From Dethiosulfovibrio peptidovorans DSM 11002 (GTDB taxonomy: Bacteria > Synergistota > Synergistia > Synergistales > Dethiosulfovibrionaceae), in NCBI RefSeq assembly GCF_000172975.1, contig NZ_ABTR02000001.1:1216501-1280500 (forward strand): a DNA stretch of 64,000 bases, read 5' to 3'. The notes under the pieces were generated by a model. It made no database searches. It was not told the DNA's origin and worked only from the letters and a program-made list of their open reading frames with translations. Each line of letters starts with the position of its first letter. Within the stretch, counting starts at the first letter, position 1. Positions 15,697 to 24,505 of the stretch are shown here, piece after piece. The position numbers were made by a program, and so were the translations under genes.

Positions 15697-16626
15697 ATGA
15701 GACTTCTGACCAGAAGCGACTTCGACGGCCTGATGTGTGCCGTGCTTTTGAAGGAAATGGGGGTTATGGACGAGAGAAAGTTCGTCCATCCCAAGGACAT
15801 ACAGGACGGACTGGTGGAGGCCGACGAGAACGACGTTCTGGCCAACGTTCCCTATCTTCCGGGATGCGGTCTGTGGTTCGATCATCACGCTTCCGAGGTG
15901 GAGAGGGAGGAGATGTTCCGCCACCACTGGGAGGGGGCCTGCGATCCGGGTGCCAAGAGCTGCGCCAGGGTCATCTTTGACTATTACGGCGGAGCGGAGG
16001 GGCCGCTTGCCAGGCTTAGCTATCTGGTGGACGTGGCGGACAAGGCGGATTCGGCGGACTTCTCCAGGGAAGAGATACTGAATCCGGAGGGGTGGGTCCT
16101 TTTGTCCTTCGTCATGGATCCCAGGACCGGCCTGGGCCGTTTCAGAGACTACAGAATATCGAATTACCAGCTTATGGACGACTTGGTCGAATATCTGAGA
16201 AACCACGACATAGACGAGATACTGGCCCTGGAGGACGTCAGAGAGAGGGTCGTCCGCTACAGGAGACATCAGCCTCTTTTCAGGGAGATGCTCACCAAAA
16301 AGAGCAAAGCCGAGGGAGACGCCATAGTCATAGATTTCGTCGGTAACGACGAGGCCTACGTCGGCAATCGTCATATAGAGTACGCCCTTTACCCCGATCA
16401 GAACATCTCCGTCCGGATCTTTGACGGCAAGAACGCCGAATTCTGCGTGATATCGGTGGGACACTCCATCTTGAACAGGACTTCCTCAGTGGACGTGGGA
16501 AAACTGATGCTCCGTTTCGGAGGGGGAGGTCACTTCAGGGTGGGTACCTGTCAGATCCCCTACGAGGATCGCCACAGGGTTCTGGAGGAGATTCTCGAGG
16601 AGATCAACGACGGTAGTTCCACTTAA
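15697..16626 (+). CDS. DHH-family phosphoesterase (exopolyphosphatase-like)
   Basis: This 309-residue cytoplasmic enzyme carries the DHH-family metal motifs: DFDG at 8-11, FDHH at 61-64 (D62, H63, H64), a conserved Asp in the LVDVADKAD stretch near 115-123, and the C-terminal GGGGHFRVG near 283 of the DHHA1 region. Family members cleave short phosphodiesters, pyrophosphate bonds or nanoRNA; the substrate is not settled here. The start at 15697 follows an AAGGAG site at 15681. The TAA stop is exactly where repeat copy 2 begins. Confidence 0.85.
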   Translation: MRLLTRSDFDGLMCAVLLKEMGVMDERKFVHPKDIQDGLVEADENDVLANVPYLPGCGLWFDHHASEVEREEMFRHHWEGACDPGAKSCARVIFDYYGGAEGPLARLSYLVDVADKADSADFSREEILNPEGWVLLSFVMDPRTGLGRFRDYRISNYQLMDDLVEYLRNHDIDEILALEDVRERVVRYRRHQPLFREMLTKKSKAEGDAIVIDFVGNDEAYVGNRHIEYALYPDQNISVRIFDGKNAEFCVISVGHSILNRTSSVDVGKLMLRFGGGGHFRVGTCQIPYEDRHRVLEEILEEINDGSST

Positions 16627-16879
16627 AGACATCTCTAAAAACTCACGTCCGAGTTTTCTCGGGGAGGTCGTTTCGGCTCCGCCCTGTCTCGCCCGAACGT
16701 ATTTTCGACCTGCCTGTTTCGTACGGACCGCCTCGGAGGGCACGTCCTGTGCCCCCTCGGCTTGGGGCGACGTCCTGTCGCTCCATTCGTACTACACGAC
16801 GGCAGGTCGAAAATACGGGCTCGAATGGGCTCCTCCGAAACGACCTCCCCGAGGAGTGGCGTTTTTAGAGACGTCCTTA
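16624..16879 (+). repeat. structured dispersed repeat, copy 2 (about 256 bp)
   Basis: Same orientation as copy 1. The ends are TAAAGACATCTCTAAAAAC and the complement of TAAGGACGTCTCTAAAAAC. The outer stem is 16657-16677 with 16835-16854. The second stem is perfect over 17 pairs (begins CGTATTTTCGACC, closes GGTCGAAAATACG). The invariant 52-nt core is 16730-16781. Relative to copy 1 several stem positions change on both strands at once (for example G-C to A-T and A-T to G-C), which keeps pairing. Its left end coincides with the stop codon of the DHH gene. Confidence 0.85.
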
Positions 16880-16902
16880 GAAAGATTCGTAAATGTTTCG
16901 TC

Positions 16903-16936
16903 AAGGGAGACGGCTGAAAAGCCGCCTCCCTTTTTA
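16903..16936 (+). terminator. rho-independent terminator downstream of repeat copy 2
   Basis: AAGGGAG-A-CGGC pairs with GCCG-C-CTCCCTT around a TGAAAA loop and is followed by TTTTT. It probably ends the HdeD/DHH transcript, which would then include the whole repeat copy 2 in its 3' untranslated region. Confidence 0.85.
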
Positions 16937-17005
16937 CTTTGCCGTCATCTTGTCGTTACATCCCCGAAATCCTGGTCCTGTAACCTTTGAATGGAGGTGG
17001 TATCG

Positions 17006-17856
17006 GTGTCGGGAGCGACTATATTGGAGATATTTCTGTCTTGCGCTTTGGAGGAATTTCTCCGTCGAAACGGGGTGAAGACGGTGTTTCAGCCTGTGGT
17101 GGATTTTTTCGGTGCCAAAATATGGGGCTACGAGGCCCTTTCCAGGGGCGTTCCCCCGAGTTCGACCACGTGGTGGTCCTGGACGGGGCGAAACCGGTGG
17201 GACTGATAACTAGAAACGACTTTGCCGCCAAGATGGGTGGGGCCTACGGTTTCCATCTCTTCCAGAGCCGGCCTATAGAGGAGGTGGCGAAGAGGAACTT
17301 TCTGTCGGTGAGTCATAGTTGTTCGGTCCGTCTTCTGTCCCGGCTGGCCATGGAGAGGTGTCCCGAGGATATCTACGATCCCGTGGCAGTGGTGGACGCC
17401 AGAGGCGGCTATCTCGGTACGGTCACAATGAAGCAGGTGATAGCCCGTTCCGCCGAGATAGAGGTCCGTCAGGCCCTGACCTGCAATCCTTTGAGCGGCC
17501 TTCCCGGGAACCAGGACATACAGCGCTGGATATCCTGCGCCCAGCAGGGGGGAGGGGCCTTCTCTCTGATCTACGCCGACCTGGATCGCTTCAAGGAGTA
17601 CAACGATACCTACGGATTCGTCGAGGGGGACGAGCTGATAAAGCTCACGGCCTCGGTTCTTCAGGAGGGGCTTATAGAGCTGGGATGCCGGGCCATGGTG
17701 GGGCACGTGGGAGGCGACGATTTTGTCGCAGTGATATCAGGGCCTTTGCCGGAGGACTATCTCGACGCCATCTGCAGGGAGTTCGATCGCCGCATCTCTG
17801 AAGCACATGGCCAAACGACGCACCTCCGAAGGGTAGGTTTTCCGATATGTCCCTGA
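17006..17856 (+). pseudogene. decayed EAL-CBS-GGDEF cyclic-di-GMP signalling gene
   Basis: From a GTG at 17006 with a GGAGGT site, one frame encodes the start of an EAL domain (VKTVFQPVVDFFGAKIWGYE, about 24-43, then ALSRG). It is then interrupted near 17150. The next frame (shifted by one) continues with a CBS-pair region (FDHVVVLDG...GLITRND) and a GGDEF domain with a GGDDF motif, as in intact EAL-CBS-GGDEF proteins. About 200 residues of the EAL domain, including the EAL-motif catalytic core, are missing at the junction. The GGDEF domain is also short, stopping about 40 residues after GGDDF. Two deletions and a frame break make an active enzyme unlikely. Confidence 0.75.
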
Positions 17857-19823
17857 GAAAAAGGCTGGTCTTTCTGGTGATAGCCATATGCGTCGCCATG
17901 GCCGGTCTGTCTCTGCTCTCCTCAAGAGGGGCCAGGGCGACCGTATCGGACCTTCTGGACGGAGGGCAGAACAGGGAGAGCAGGAGCTCCGCCGCGGCGG
18001 TGGCCAACTGGCTGAGGTCCATGGAGAACGTCCTGACCACCGGGAGCAGAAACCTGTCCTTCATGATAGAGGACTTAGGGCTTCTTCCCGGAACCGCCGG
18101 GAACTACATGAGAAACCTGACTGAGACCTCTCTTCCCATGGGGCTTTCCGACATCTACCTGGCCCTTCCCAGCGGTCGTTTCATGGACGGGAACATGTGG
18201 TTCCCCGAGGAGGACGATTACGATCCCAGGGCGGAGGGGTGGTATAGGAGAGCCGAGGAAGAGGGAGCCATGGTGCTCTCGTCCCCCTGGATCTCCCCCA
18301 GATCGGAGGAACCGGTAATGACACTGTCTCTGCCGGTCTACTCTCTGTACCAGGAGGGGCGGCTGCTGGGGGTGATGGGAGCGGATATTCCCGTGTCCTC
18401 CTTCGTCTCGGAGATAGTCTCTCTCTCCTCCGATGGGGTGGTTATACTGACGGCGCCGGACGGAGGGGTCTTGGCGGACAACCTTGACGACGGCGAAAGA
18501 GAGTCCATGGCGGCGGTATTCGACGCGATCGAGGAGGGAAGTTTGGACGAGGTCCCGGTCAGGACCGTGGACCTCGCAGACAGCCGCTACAGAGTGCTCA
18601 CCTTCCCTCTTCCCAAGGGACTCTTTCTCTCTCTGGCCTCGGACGAGGCCTCTCTGCTGGCTCCTCTCAGGAGAATCGAGAGAGGTCAGACGGCTCTGGT
18701 GGCCATAGCGTTCGTCCTGGTGTCTCTGGTCATGTGGCTGTTCTGTCGAAGCTTTATGAGTCGCATCGCCAGGCTCACTTCCGTGGCCGAGGCGGCCATA
18801 GGAGGGGATCTCACCGTCTGTTGCGCCATGGCCGGACGGGACGAGCTGGCCCGGGTCGGCATGGCCATGGACGGTCTGGTGGACTTTCAGAGGACGGTGC
18901 TCCAGACTCTGAGGGACGGAAACGGCAGCATCCTGTCCAGCTCTTCCGGGCTGGGACAGGTGGCGGGCAGAATAGAGAACGTCTCTGCCGGGTTGCAGGA
19001 GGCCAGCTCTATATTGACCGAGGCCATGAACGAGAGCATCGAGGCGGTCAAGGCCGCCGAGGAAGGGGCTGCCTCTGTCACCGAGGGAGCTCACCATGTA
19101 GCTTCTTTGGTGGAGGAGGCAAAGAGAAGCTCGGACAGGACTCTGGGAGAGGTTCGAAAGGCCACGGAGCTGGCCCGCCAAAACGGCGGAGGCATGGCCT
19201 CCCTGGCCGAGGATTTCGCCTCCGTGTCGTCCGTGGCGGGGAGGCTGAGAGAGGGAGCCTCCGGCATAGAGTCCTTCGTCACCACCATAGGGAACATAGC
19301 GGAGCAGACCAACCTGCTGGCACTGAACGCGGCCATAGAGGCGGCCCGGGCCGGAGAGTCCGGCAGAGGCTTCGCCGTGGTCGCCCGTGAGGTCAGAGAT
19401 CTCTCCGAGGAGAGTCGAGCCGCTGTGGCCAGGATAAGAGCTCTTTCCGATTCGGTCGTCTCCGACGTCACGGAGTTGGGAGGGATAGCCTCCGAGGGCG
19501 ACGAGGCGGTTAAGGCGAACCAAAGCAGGTCGGAGAATCTCTATCTGGCGTTGGAGGCCATAGAGGCGGAGGCGGTGGACGTAAGCGAGAAGGCCGCAGG
19601 AGTGCTGGAACGGTCGGAGAACCAGACGAGACACAACGGCGAGGTCTCCGCCATGCTGTCCAGTCTCTCCGAGATGGCCGCCAAGGCTGCTCTGAGAGCG
19701 GGAGAGCTGGAGGATTCAGTGACGTCCCTCCTGGACGGAGTGGCGGGGCTCGGCAGGGAAAACCGAACCCTCATCGAACTGGCGGGACGACAGGAGGCCC
19801 TTATAGACCGTCATCGACTCTAG
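17847..19823 (+). CDS. methyl-accepting chemotaxis protein
   Basis: This 658-residue chemoreceptor has a transmembrane segment at about 6-25 and a periplasmic Cache-like sensor region ([14 protein letters not shown] motif near 125, typical of dCache domains). A second transmembrane segment at about 275-293 is followed by HAMP, then a cytoplasmic signalling domain with the hairpin tip [19 protein letters not shown] near 486-504. Cache receptors of this kind often sense amino acids or organic acids. No C-terminal CheR-binding pentapeptide is seen. Its start lies inside the last codons of the decayed cyclic-di-GMP gene. Confidence 0.93.
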   Translation: MSLRKRLVFLVIAICVAMAGLSLLSSRGARATVSDLLDGGQNRESRSSAAAVANWLRSMENVLTTGSRNLSFMIEDLGLLPGTAGNYMRNLTETSLPMGLSDIYLALPSGRFMDGNMWFPEEDDYDPRAEGWYRRAEEEGAMVLSSPWISPRSEEPVMTLSLPVYSLYQEGRLLGVMGADIPVSSFVSEIVSLSSDGVVILTAPDGGVLADNLDDGERESMAAVFDAIEEGSLDEVPVRTVDLADSRYRVLTFPLPKGLFLSLASDEASLLAPLRRIERGQTALVAIAFVLVSLVMWLFCRSFMSRIARLTSVAEAAIGGDLTVCCAMAGRDELARVGMAMDGLVDFQRTVLQTLRDGNGSILSSSSGLGQVAGRIENVSAGLQEASSILTEAMNESIEAVKAAEEGAASVTEGAHHVASLVEEAKRSSDRTLGEVRKATELARQNGGGMASLAEDFASVSSVAGRLREGASGIESFVTTIGNIAEQTNLLALNAAIEAARAGESGRGFAVVAREVRDLSEESRAAVARIRALSDSVVSDVTELGGIASEGDEAVKANQSRSENLYLALEAIEAEAVDVSEKAAGVLERSENQTRHNGEVSAMLSSLSEMAAKAALRAGELEDSVTSLLDGVAGLGRENRTLIELAGRQEALIDRHRL

Positions 19824-19913
19824 TGGCGACGAATATTTCGAACCTTGAGTCTTTTAGTTCCCCCTTGTCGTATAAGGGTAACCGTGGTATCGTTTCAGCC
19901 AACAACGAAATAA

Positions 19914-20007
19914 GCTGTTTATCCAGAGTCGGGGGAGAGAGTCAGCTCGCAGATCCCGCACCAACCTGCTTTATGGCAAGGTGGTCCTGCTGACATCGAT
20001 GAGGAGC
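19914..20007 (+). promoter_or_regulatory. S-box (SAM-I)-like riboswitch candidate ahead of the metQ-like gene
   Basis: A structured leader opens with GCTGTTTATC, which pairs with GATGAGGAGC at 19998-20007 to form a P1-type stem. Between them are a CAGAG stretch, a GGG/CCC inner stem, GCACCAACC, GCAAGGTGG and a TCCTGC stretch, in the order of the S-box elements AGAG, GCAACC, AAGGTGC and TCCAGC. The match is partial: the expected GTGCTAA piece is shortened. A terminator follows 11 bases later and then a methionine-type binding protein, which fits a SAM off-switch. A different SAM-class or unrelated leader is possible. Confidence 0.5.
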
Positions 20008-20018
20008 GACGGTCCTTT

Positions 20019-20049
20019 AAAAGGCCTTCCCATCGGGAAGGCCTTTTTT
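20019..20049 (+). terminator. leader terminator before the metQ-like gene
   Basis: A perfect AAAAGGCCTTCCC/GGGAAGGCCTTTT stem with an ATC loop ends in a T run, 38 bases before the start codon. Its position right after the structured leader suggests conditional termination by the leader. Confidence 0.85.
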
Positions 20050-20087
20050 CATGGACCGTAAAATATCCTTGAGGAGGCGTTTTCACC

Positions 20088-20888
20088 ATGAAGAGAATCG
20101 CGTTTTTGGCGGCTTCGGTCCTGATAGCCGGGCTGATTCTGTCCGGTCCGGCCGTTGCAGGGACCTTGGTAGTAGGGGCTACTCCGCTACCGCACTCGGA
20201 GCTTCTGGAGCTGGTGAGGGGAGATCTCGCCGAAAAGGGCGTGGATCTGAAAATAGTTGAGTTCACCGATTACGTCAGGCCCAACATGGCCTTGGACGAA
20301 GGATCGTTGGACGCCAATTTCTTCCAGCATCTGCCCTATCTAGAGGGTTTCGCCAGGGATCACCGCCTGGACCTAGTCTCCGCCGGATCTATACACGTGG
20401 AGCCCCTTGGTCTCTACTCGGGAAAGCATGGCTCTCTAAACGACCTTCCCGACGGGGCCGTCATAGCTATCCCCAGCGACAGCGTCAATGGAGGCCGCGC
20501 TCTGCTTCTGCTTCAGTCCGAGGGATTGATCTCCCTCTCCGATTCCGCCGGGCTGGAGGCCACCGAGTTCGACGTGGAGGATAACCCCAAGAATCTCCGT
20601 TTTCGTCCCATCGAATCGGCTCAGCTCCCTCGGGTTCTTCCCGACGTGGACGGGGCGGTCATAAACGGAAACTACGCCATGGAGGCTGGTCTTAAGCCTA
20701 CCGAGGACGCTCTCTTGCTGGAGGGAGCCGATTCTCCCTATGCCAATATAGTGGCAGTAAGGGCCGGCGACTCGGACAGAGAGGACGTGAAGGCACTGGT
20801 GGAGGCTCTCCAGAGCGACAAGGTACGGGATTTCATACTCGAAAACTACGGAGGAGGGGTCGTCCCCGCCTTCGGGCCGGGCAGGTAA
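20088..20888 (+). CDS. MetQ/NlpA-family substrate-binding protein
   Basis: This 266-residue periplasmic binding protein of the methionine ABC transporter family has a signal peptide at about 1-25 (ending AVAG). It contains the family pattern VGATPxPHSE, then EFTDYVxPNxAL, LDANFFQHxPYL and an INGNYAMEAG stretch that shapes the ligand pocket. Unlike most MetQ proteins, no lipobox cysteine is present, so it is predicted to be soluble. No MetN ATPase or MetI permease gene is next to it; the following gene is convergent. The S-box-like leader supports methionine or a derivative as ligand. Confidence 0.9.
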   Translation: MKRIAFLAASVLIAGLILSGPAVAGTLVVGATPLPHSELLELVRGDLAEKGVDLKIVEFTDYVRPNMALDEGSLDANFFQHLPYLEGFARDHRLDLVSAGSIHVEPLGLYSGKHGSLNDLPDGAVIAIPSDSVNGGRALLLLQSEGLISLSDSAGLEATEFDVEDNPKNLRFRPIESAQLPRVLPDVDGAVINGNYAMEAGLKPTEDALLLEGADSPYANIVAVRAGDSDREDVKALVEALQSDKVRDFILENYGGGVVPAFGPGR

Positions 20889-20915
20889 GCCGGTGAAGAG
20901 GAGGGTGGAGTCGGT

Positions 20916-21902
20916 CTAGATCGACTCCACCCTCCTCTTCCACGATATCGAGTCCCCTTTGCCCATGTCCATCCGCCTTCCCGCCTTTATCAACGTCTCG
21001 GATATGGAGTCAAGCTCCGGCAGATGGTCCAGTTTCAGGGCGGTCTTGCCCGGATAGAGCCTGTAGTGATCTCGATAGCGAGGCGGAGTTATGTTGGGCA
21101 TGAGGACGTTAGCCCCGGCGGCAAGCATGGCCTCTCGTCCCCCGGGAGACAGAGAACCGGCGGCGGTTGTGGCCGGTATGTTGGCGTCGGGCAGCATCAG
21201 CCTGAGCATGGCGGTGAGCCTGACCGTCTCCTCCATGGATCCGGACGGACAGTGGGCCAAGGGGGTCTCTGGGTTGGCTATGAAGGGCCCTATTCCCACC
21301 ATGTCCAGGTCGAGGTCCCTGCACAGGGCCAGATTCCCCTGGCTTATCTTCTCGGTCTCGCCGGGCAGTCCCACCATGAAGCCCGAGCCCAGCTCGATAC
21401 CGGCCTCCCTCAGGTCGATCAGGGCCTTTAGGCGTTCCGAGAGGGAAACCCCGTCCCTGAGCCGTCTGTGGAGCTCGCCGTCGCAGGTCTCGAACCGCAG
21501 AAGATAGCGGTCCGTTCCGGCGGAGGCGAGGGCTCGATAGTCCTCTCTCTCCATGATGCCGCAGCTCAGCGTTACAGCCGCCTCCGGAGCCCGTCCTTTT
21601 ATGACCTCCACGGTGCGGCAGAGCCTCGAGGCCGACCATGCCGGGTCCTCTCCTCCCTGAAGCACGAAGGTCCTTATCCCGGTCTGGTATCCCAGATCCA
21701 CCGAGGCTAAGATCTCCTCCTCGTCCAGGCTGTACCGACGAACCCGGCGGTTGTCCCTTCGAAGGCCGCAGTAGAGGCAGTTCTGGCGGCATCGGTTGGT
21801 GAACTCCAGCAGCCCGCGGATCCACACTCCGTCGCCGTATCGGTTCTTCCTGACGAGGTCGGCCTGATCGATCAGGGGCGTTCCGCTCGCTCTTCTCAGC
21901 AC
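20916..21902 (-). CDS. hydE: [FeFe]-hydrogenase maturase HydE (radical SAM)
   Basis: This 328-residue radical SAM enzyme has the cluster-binding motif CRQNCLYCG (C38, C42, C45) preceded by LLEFTNRC. The LQGGEDP, RFET and GSGFMVGLPGE stretches are characteristic of HydE. It takes part in making the diiron subcluster of the hydrogenase H-cluster in the cytoplasm. Its start overlaps the end of hydF by seven bases. HydG, the third maturase, and a hydrogenase structural gene are not in the window. Confidence 0.93.
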   Translation of the reverse strand: MLRRASGTPLIDQADLVRKNRYGDGVWIRGLLEFTNRCRQNCLYCGLRRDNRRVRRYSLDEEEILASVDLGYQTGIRTFVLQGGEDPAWSASRLCRTVEVIKGRAPEAAVTLSCGIMEREDYRALASAGTDRYLLRFETCDGELHRRLRDGVSLSERLKALIDLREAGIELGSGFMVGLPGETEKISQGNLALCRDLDLDMVGIGPFIANPETPLAHCPSGSMEETVRLTAMLRLMLPDANIPATTAAGSLSPGGREAMLAAGANVLMPNITPPRYRDHYRLYPGKTALKLDHLPELDSISETLIKAGRRMDMGKGDSISWKRRVESI

Positions 21903-23119
21903 GACGCGCCTCTGTAGAGAGCGTGCTCCACCGGGAAGGGTTCGAGGGCTCTCGGGAGGAGTCCGTTGCCCCAGGCGAGGAACAGGCCGTAGTTCGTCCC
22001 CGGTACGTTGGCCTCCTTCAGCAACGATATCCGCCTCATCATGTCTCTTCTGGTGACCATACAGCCGGCGCAGTTGATCACGAAATCGTAACCGCTAAGC
22101 TCCCGAGGGGAGGGGATGTCCTGCTTTAGCTCGAAGTATACGTCGGGGCGGACCTTCTTTCTGAACAGTTTCGGTATCTTCACTGTCCCTATGTCGTCGT
22201 TCATCCTGTGATGTCTGCAGGCCTCCAGCACCAGGATCCTGCCTCCCGAAGGTATCTCGTCCAGTCTGGCCAGTCCCTCCACGAAGAAACCCAGGTCTCC
22301 CTTTTTTCTGGCGAAAATTATTGAGAACGACGTGAGCAGTTGGTCGCTCGGAAGGGTGGATCCGACCTCGGCGAATGCCTGACTGTCCGTCACAACCAGT
22401 GCGGGGCGGTGCTTGAGTCCCAAGTAGCAATCGTTCAGTCTCCTCTCCGTGCAGATCGCCATGGTGCAGTCCTTGTCCAGAATATCCCTTATCGTCTCCA
22501 CCTGAGGCAGTATCATTCTGGCCTTCGGAGCGGATTCGTCTATAGGGGTGACCAGCAGCACGGTCTCTCCCGCCTGTACCAGACCCTCCAACGGGGTTAT
22601 CTCCCTCTCTACATGGTCGGAAAAGCGTTGGAGAGCCCTGTCCAGGTCCTCCAGTCCGAATCCCGATCGGTTGTCCACGGCTATCCTCCTGAAGCCAGAT
22701 GCGAAATGCCGCTTTTCGTCGCATACGCCGGAGTCGGCGAAGGTAAGCACCGTCAGACAGGGCAGGTTCCGACGTCTCAATTTCTCGACCGCGGTCTCCT
22801 CTTTCGCCGTAGGGGGAATGTCTCCCCTGGTTACGAACAGGACTATGTCCGCCGTCTCCAGTTTGCGCTCGCTTCTCTCGACCCTCATGGATCCGAGCTC
22901 GTCGTCGAAGTCGTCGAATCCGGCGGTGTCGACCACCGAAACCGGGCCCAGAGGCCCCATCTCCATGGCGTGGATCACAGGATCGGTGGTGGTGCCCGGC
23001 CGGTCCGACACTATGGATGCCGAGGTGCGAAGCAGGTTGTTGGTCAGGGAAGATTTGCCGCTGTTTCTAAGTCCGTAGATCACCAGGGTCAGCCTTTCCG
23101 CCTTGGGGGTGGTCAGCAT
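21896..23119 (-). CDS. hydF: [FeFe]-hydrogenase maturation GTPase HydF
   Basis: This 407-residue scaffold GTPase delivers the diiron precursor to the hydrogenase. The GTPase domain shows the P loop GLRNSGKS (16-23), the switch Thr in DRPGTTTDP (39-47), and DTAG (64-67). The C-terminal iron-sulphur site is visible as C301-x-H303 and C350-x-x-C353. The residue before C350 is Asn, where many HydF proteins have His. It lies 13 bases downstream of a nitroreductase gene and overlaps hydE, so all four genes appear to be one operon. Confidence 0.93.
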   Translation of the reverse strand: MLTTPKAERLTLVIYGLRNSGKSSLTNNLLRTSASIVSDRPGTTTDPVIHAMEMGPLGPVSVVDTAGFDDFDDELGSMRVERSERKLETADIVLFVTRGDIPPTAKEETAVEKLRRRNLPCLTVLTFADSGVCDEKRHFASGFRRIAVDNRSGFGLEDLDRALQRFSDHVEREITPLEGLVQAGETVLLVTPIDESAPKARMILPQVETIRDILDKDCTMAICTERRLNDCYLGLKHRPALVVTDSQAFAEVGSTLPSDQLLTSFSIIFARKKGDLGFFVEGLARLDEIPSGGRILVLEACRHHRMNDDIGTVKIPKLFRKKVRPDVYFELKQDIPSPRELSGYDFVINCAGCMVTRRDMMRRISLLKEANVPGTNYGLFLAWGNGLLPRALEPFPVEHALYRGASC

Positions 23120-23132
23120 GGGAGCCCTCCTC

Positions 23133-23672
23133 TCACAGATAGCGACGGATATTTTCCCGGTCTTTCCTCTTTTTCGGCCTCGGCCTGTCGTCGGGCCATC
23201 CGACGGTCAACATGACGTCCAGCCGCGAGGTCTTCGGAAGCCCGAGGGCCGCTCTGACCGCCATTTCGTTGAACCAGCCTATCCAGCAGGTTCCGAGTCC
23301 CAGCTCCGCTGCCTTGAGGGTCAGGTGGTCCACCGCTATGGCTACGTCCATGGTCTCGTACCTTACGTTCCGGACCATTCCGGCGAGCCACGGGGCGGTC
23401 TTTTCCCGCTTCAGCGTCTCCACCGCCACTATGACCGGGGCTTCCTGGACGAAACGGTTCAACCCCCTGCCGTATATCCCCGAGTTCATGGCGTCTGCAA
23501 CCGCATTTTTAGCCTTCTCCGATCGACATACGTGGAAAAACCAGGGCTGGGAGTTGCAGGCGCTGGGAGCCATTCGGGCCGCGTCCAGACAGGTCTCGAG
23601 GATTTCCTCGGAAACGGGGTCGGGGCTGTATTTTCTGACGCTCCGTCTTCTAATAATCAGGCTGTCAATCAT
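23133..23672 (-). CDS. nitroreductase-family flavoprotein (179 aa)
   Basis: This short nitroreductase-fold FMN protein has the N-terminal RRSVRKYSPDPV motif, SACNSQPWFF near 37-46 for flavin contact, and the GLGTCWIGWFNE stretch near 125. The family uses NAD(P)H to reduce quinones, nitro groups or flavins; the physiological substrate is unknown. It overlaps the end of the upstream nitroreductase gene by eight bases and is followed within 13 bases by hydF. The proximity to hydrogenase maturation genes may be functional, since flavoproteins of this type occur in redox operons. Confidence 0.88.
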   Translation of the reverse strand: MIDSLIIRRRSVRKYSPDPVSEEILETCLDAARMAPSACNSQPWFFHVCRSEKAKNAVADAMNSGIYGRGLNRFVQEAPVIVAVETLKREKTAPWLAGMVRNVRYETMDVAIAVDHLTLKAAELGLGTCWIGWFNEMAVRAALGLPKTSRLDVMLTVGWPDDRPRPKKRKDRENIRRYL

Positions 23673-24456
23673 GGTCCTTCGGTTCCTCTCCGAGCCACCG
23701 GGAGATGGCCGCCTTTACCGATCTCGACATCTCGAAGGAGAAGGGGGCGCCGTTTTTTCGAAGGTACATTTTCTGCGCTCCGTTTTCCGCAGGGGCGCCG
23801 ATCTTCGTTATGGACCACAGTCGTCTGTGGTCTTCCATGATATCGAAGACTTTTTCGTCCGCCTTTCGATAGACGTCTCTGTGGACGACGATCTCCATCG
23901 GAAGTCGCCCTCTTCGTGGAGGCCGTTCTCCGTCGGGATAGTGACCGTAACATACCAGAGCGATCGGAAAGGTCCATCTGGGAAGCTCGAAGATGTCCCT
24001 GTGTCTCTCGTAGTTTTCCATGATATCGCCTATATAGCACGATCCTATACCCAGGCTTTCGGCCGCTATTACCGAGTTCTGTGCGGCTATCAGGGCGTCG
24101 CAGCAGCCGAGCATCAGGTCCGATTCCTCGGGCTCCCGCCAGGTCAGTCCGTGTTCGTCGCACATTTTCGGCACCCCTCCGTGGACGAAGAAATCGTGCC
24201 ATCTCTGCTGATCGGCCAGAAAAAGCAGCACCAGAGGGGCCTTGGCTATGAAGGACTGACCGTCGCAGGTCTCGACCAGACTTTCCTTGACTGCTTGATC
24301 GGTTATCTCGATTATGGAGTAGAGCATCATGTTTCCCGCCGTTGGAGCCGCCATAGCCGCCGATAATATGGAGAGGCGTTCCTCCTCGGAGATCGGACGA
24401 TCCGCATAACGGCGCAACGACGTTCTGGTTTGCAGCGTTTTTTCCGTGGCGTTCAA
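23665..24456 (-). CDS. nitroreductase-family flavoprotein (263 aa)
   Basis: This nitroreductase-fold protein of the longer class has an N-terminal RTSLRRYADRPI motif, AAPTAGNMMLYSI near 50-62, and GIGSCYIGD near 136. C-terminal to the fold is a basic segment ending RWLGEEPKDHD. It is the first gene of the four-gene nitroreductase, nitroreductase, hydF, hydE set. Upstream sequence contains GAACA-N6-TGTTC (24480-24495), a possible operator. The electron acceptor is unknown. It is related to, but clearly distinct from, the 179-residue neighbour. Confidence 0.88.
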   Translation of the reverse strand: MNATEKTLQTRTSLRRYADRPISEEERLSILSAAMAAPTAGNMMLYSIIEITDQAVKESLVETCDGQSFIAKAPLVLLFLADQQRWHDFFVHGGVPKMCDEHGLTWREPEESDLMLGCCDALIAAQNSVIAAESLGIGSCYIGDIMENYERHRDIFELPRWTFPIALVCYGHYPDGERPPRRGRLPMEIVVHRDVYRKADEKVFDIMEDHRRLWSITKIGAPAENGAQKMYLRKNGAPFSFEMSRSVKAAISRWLGEEPKDHD

Positions 24457-24479
24457 TTTAAACCCTCCTTATAATTAAC

Positions 24480-24495
24480 GAACAAGCGCATGTTC
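24480..24495. promoter_or_regulatory. inverted repeat upstream of the nitroreductase/hyd operon
   Basis: GAACA and TGTTC are separated by six bases, about 24-39 bases before the ATG of the first nitroreductase gene. It could be a repressor or activator site. No T run follows, so it is not a terminator. Confidence 0.3.
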
Positions 24496-24505
24496 AAAAT
24501 ACGCG

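Noticed and set aside
16635-16904. Reading frames inside repeat copy 2, with similar ones in copy 3, that share a peptide rich in Arg and Pro
   Set aside because: The shared peptide is only the translation of the invariant repeat core. Stems and stops differ among copies, there is no ribosome-binding site, and the conservation is of structure rather than codons.
18075-19634. Long open frame on the minus strand inside the first chemoreceptor gene
   Set aside because: It is antisense to a clear chemoreceptor, has low-complexity Gly/Arg/His composition and no recognisable domain. It reflects codon bias of a GC-rich gene.
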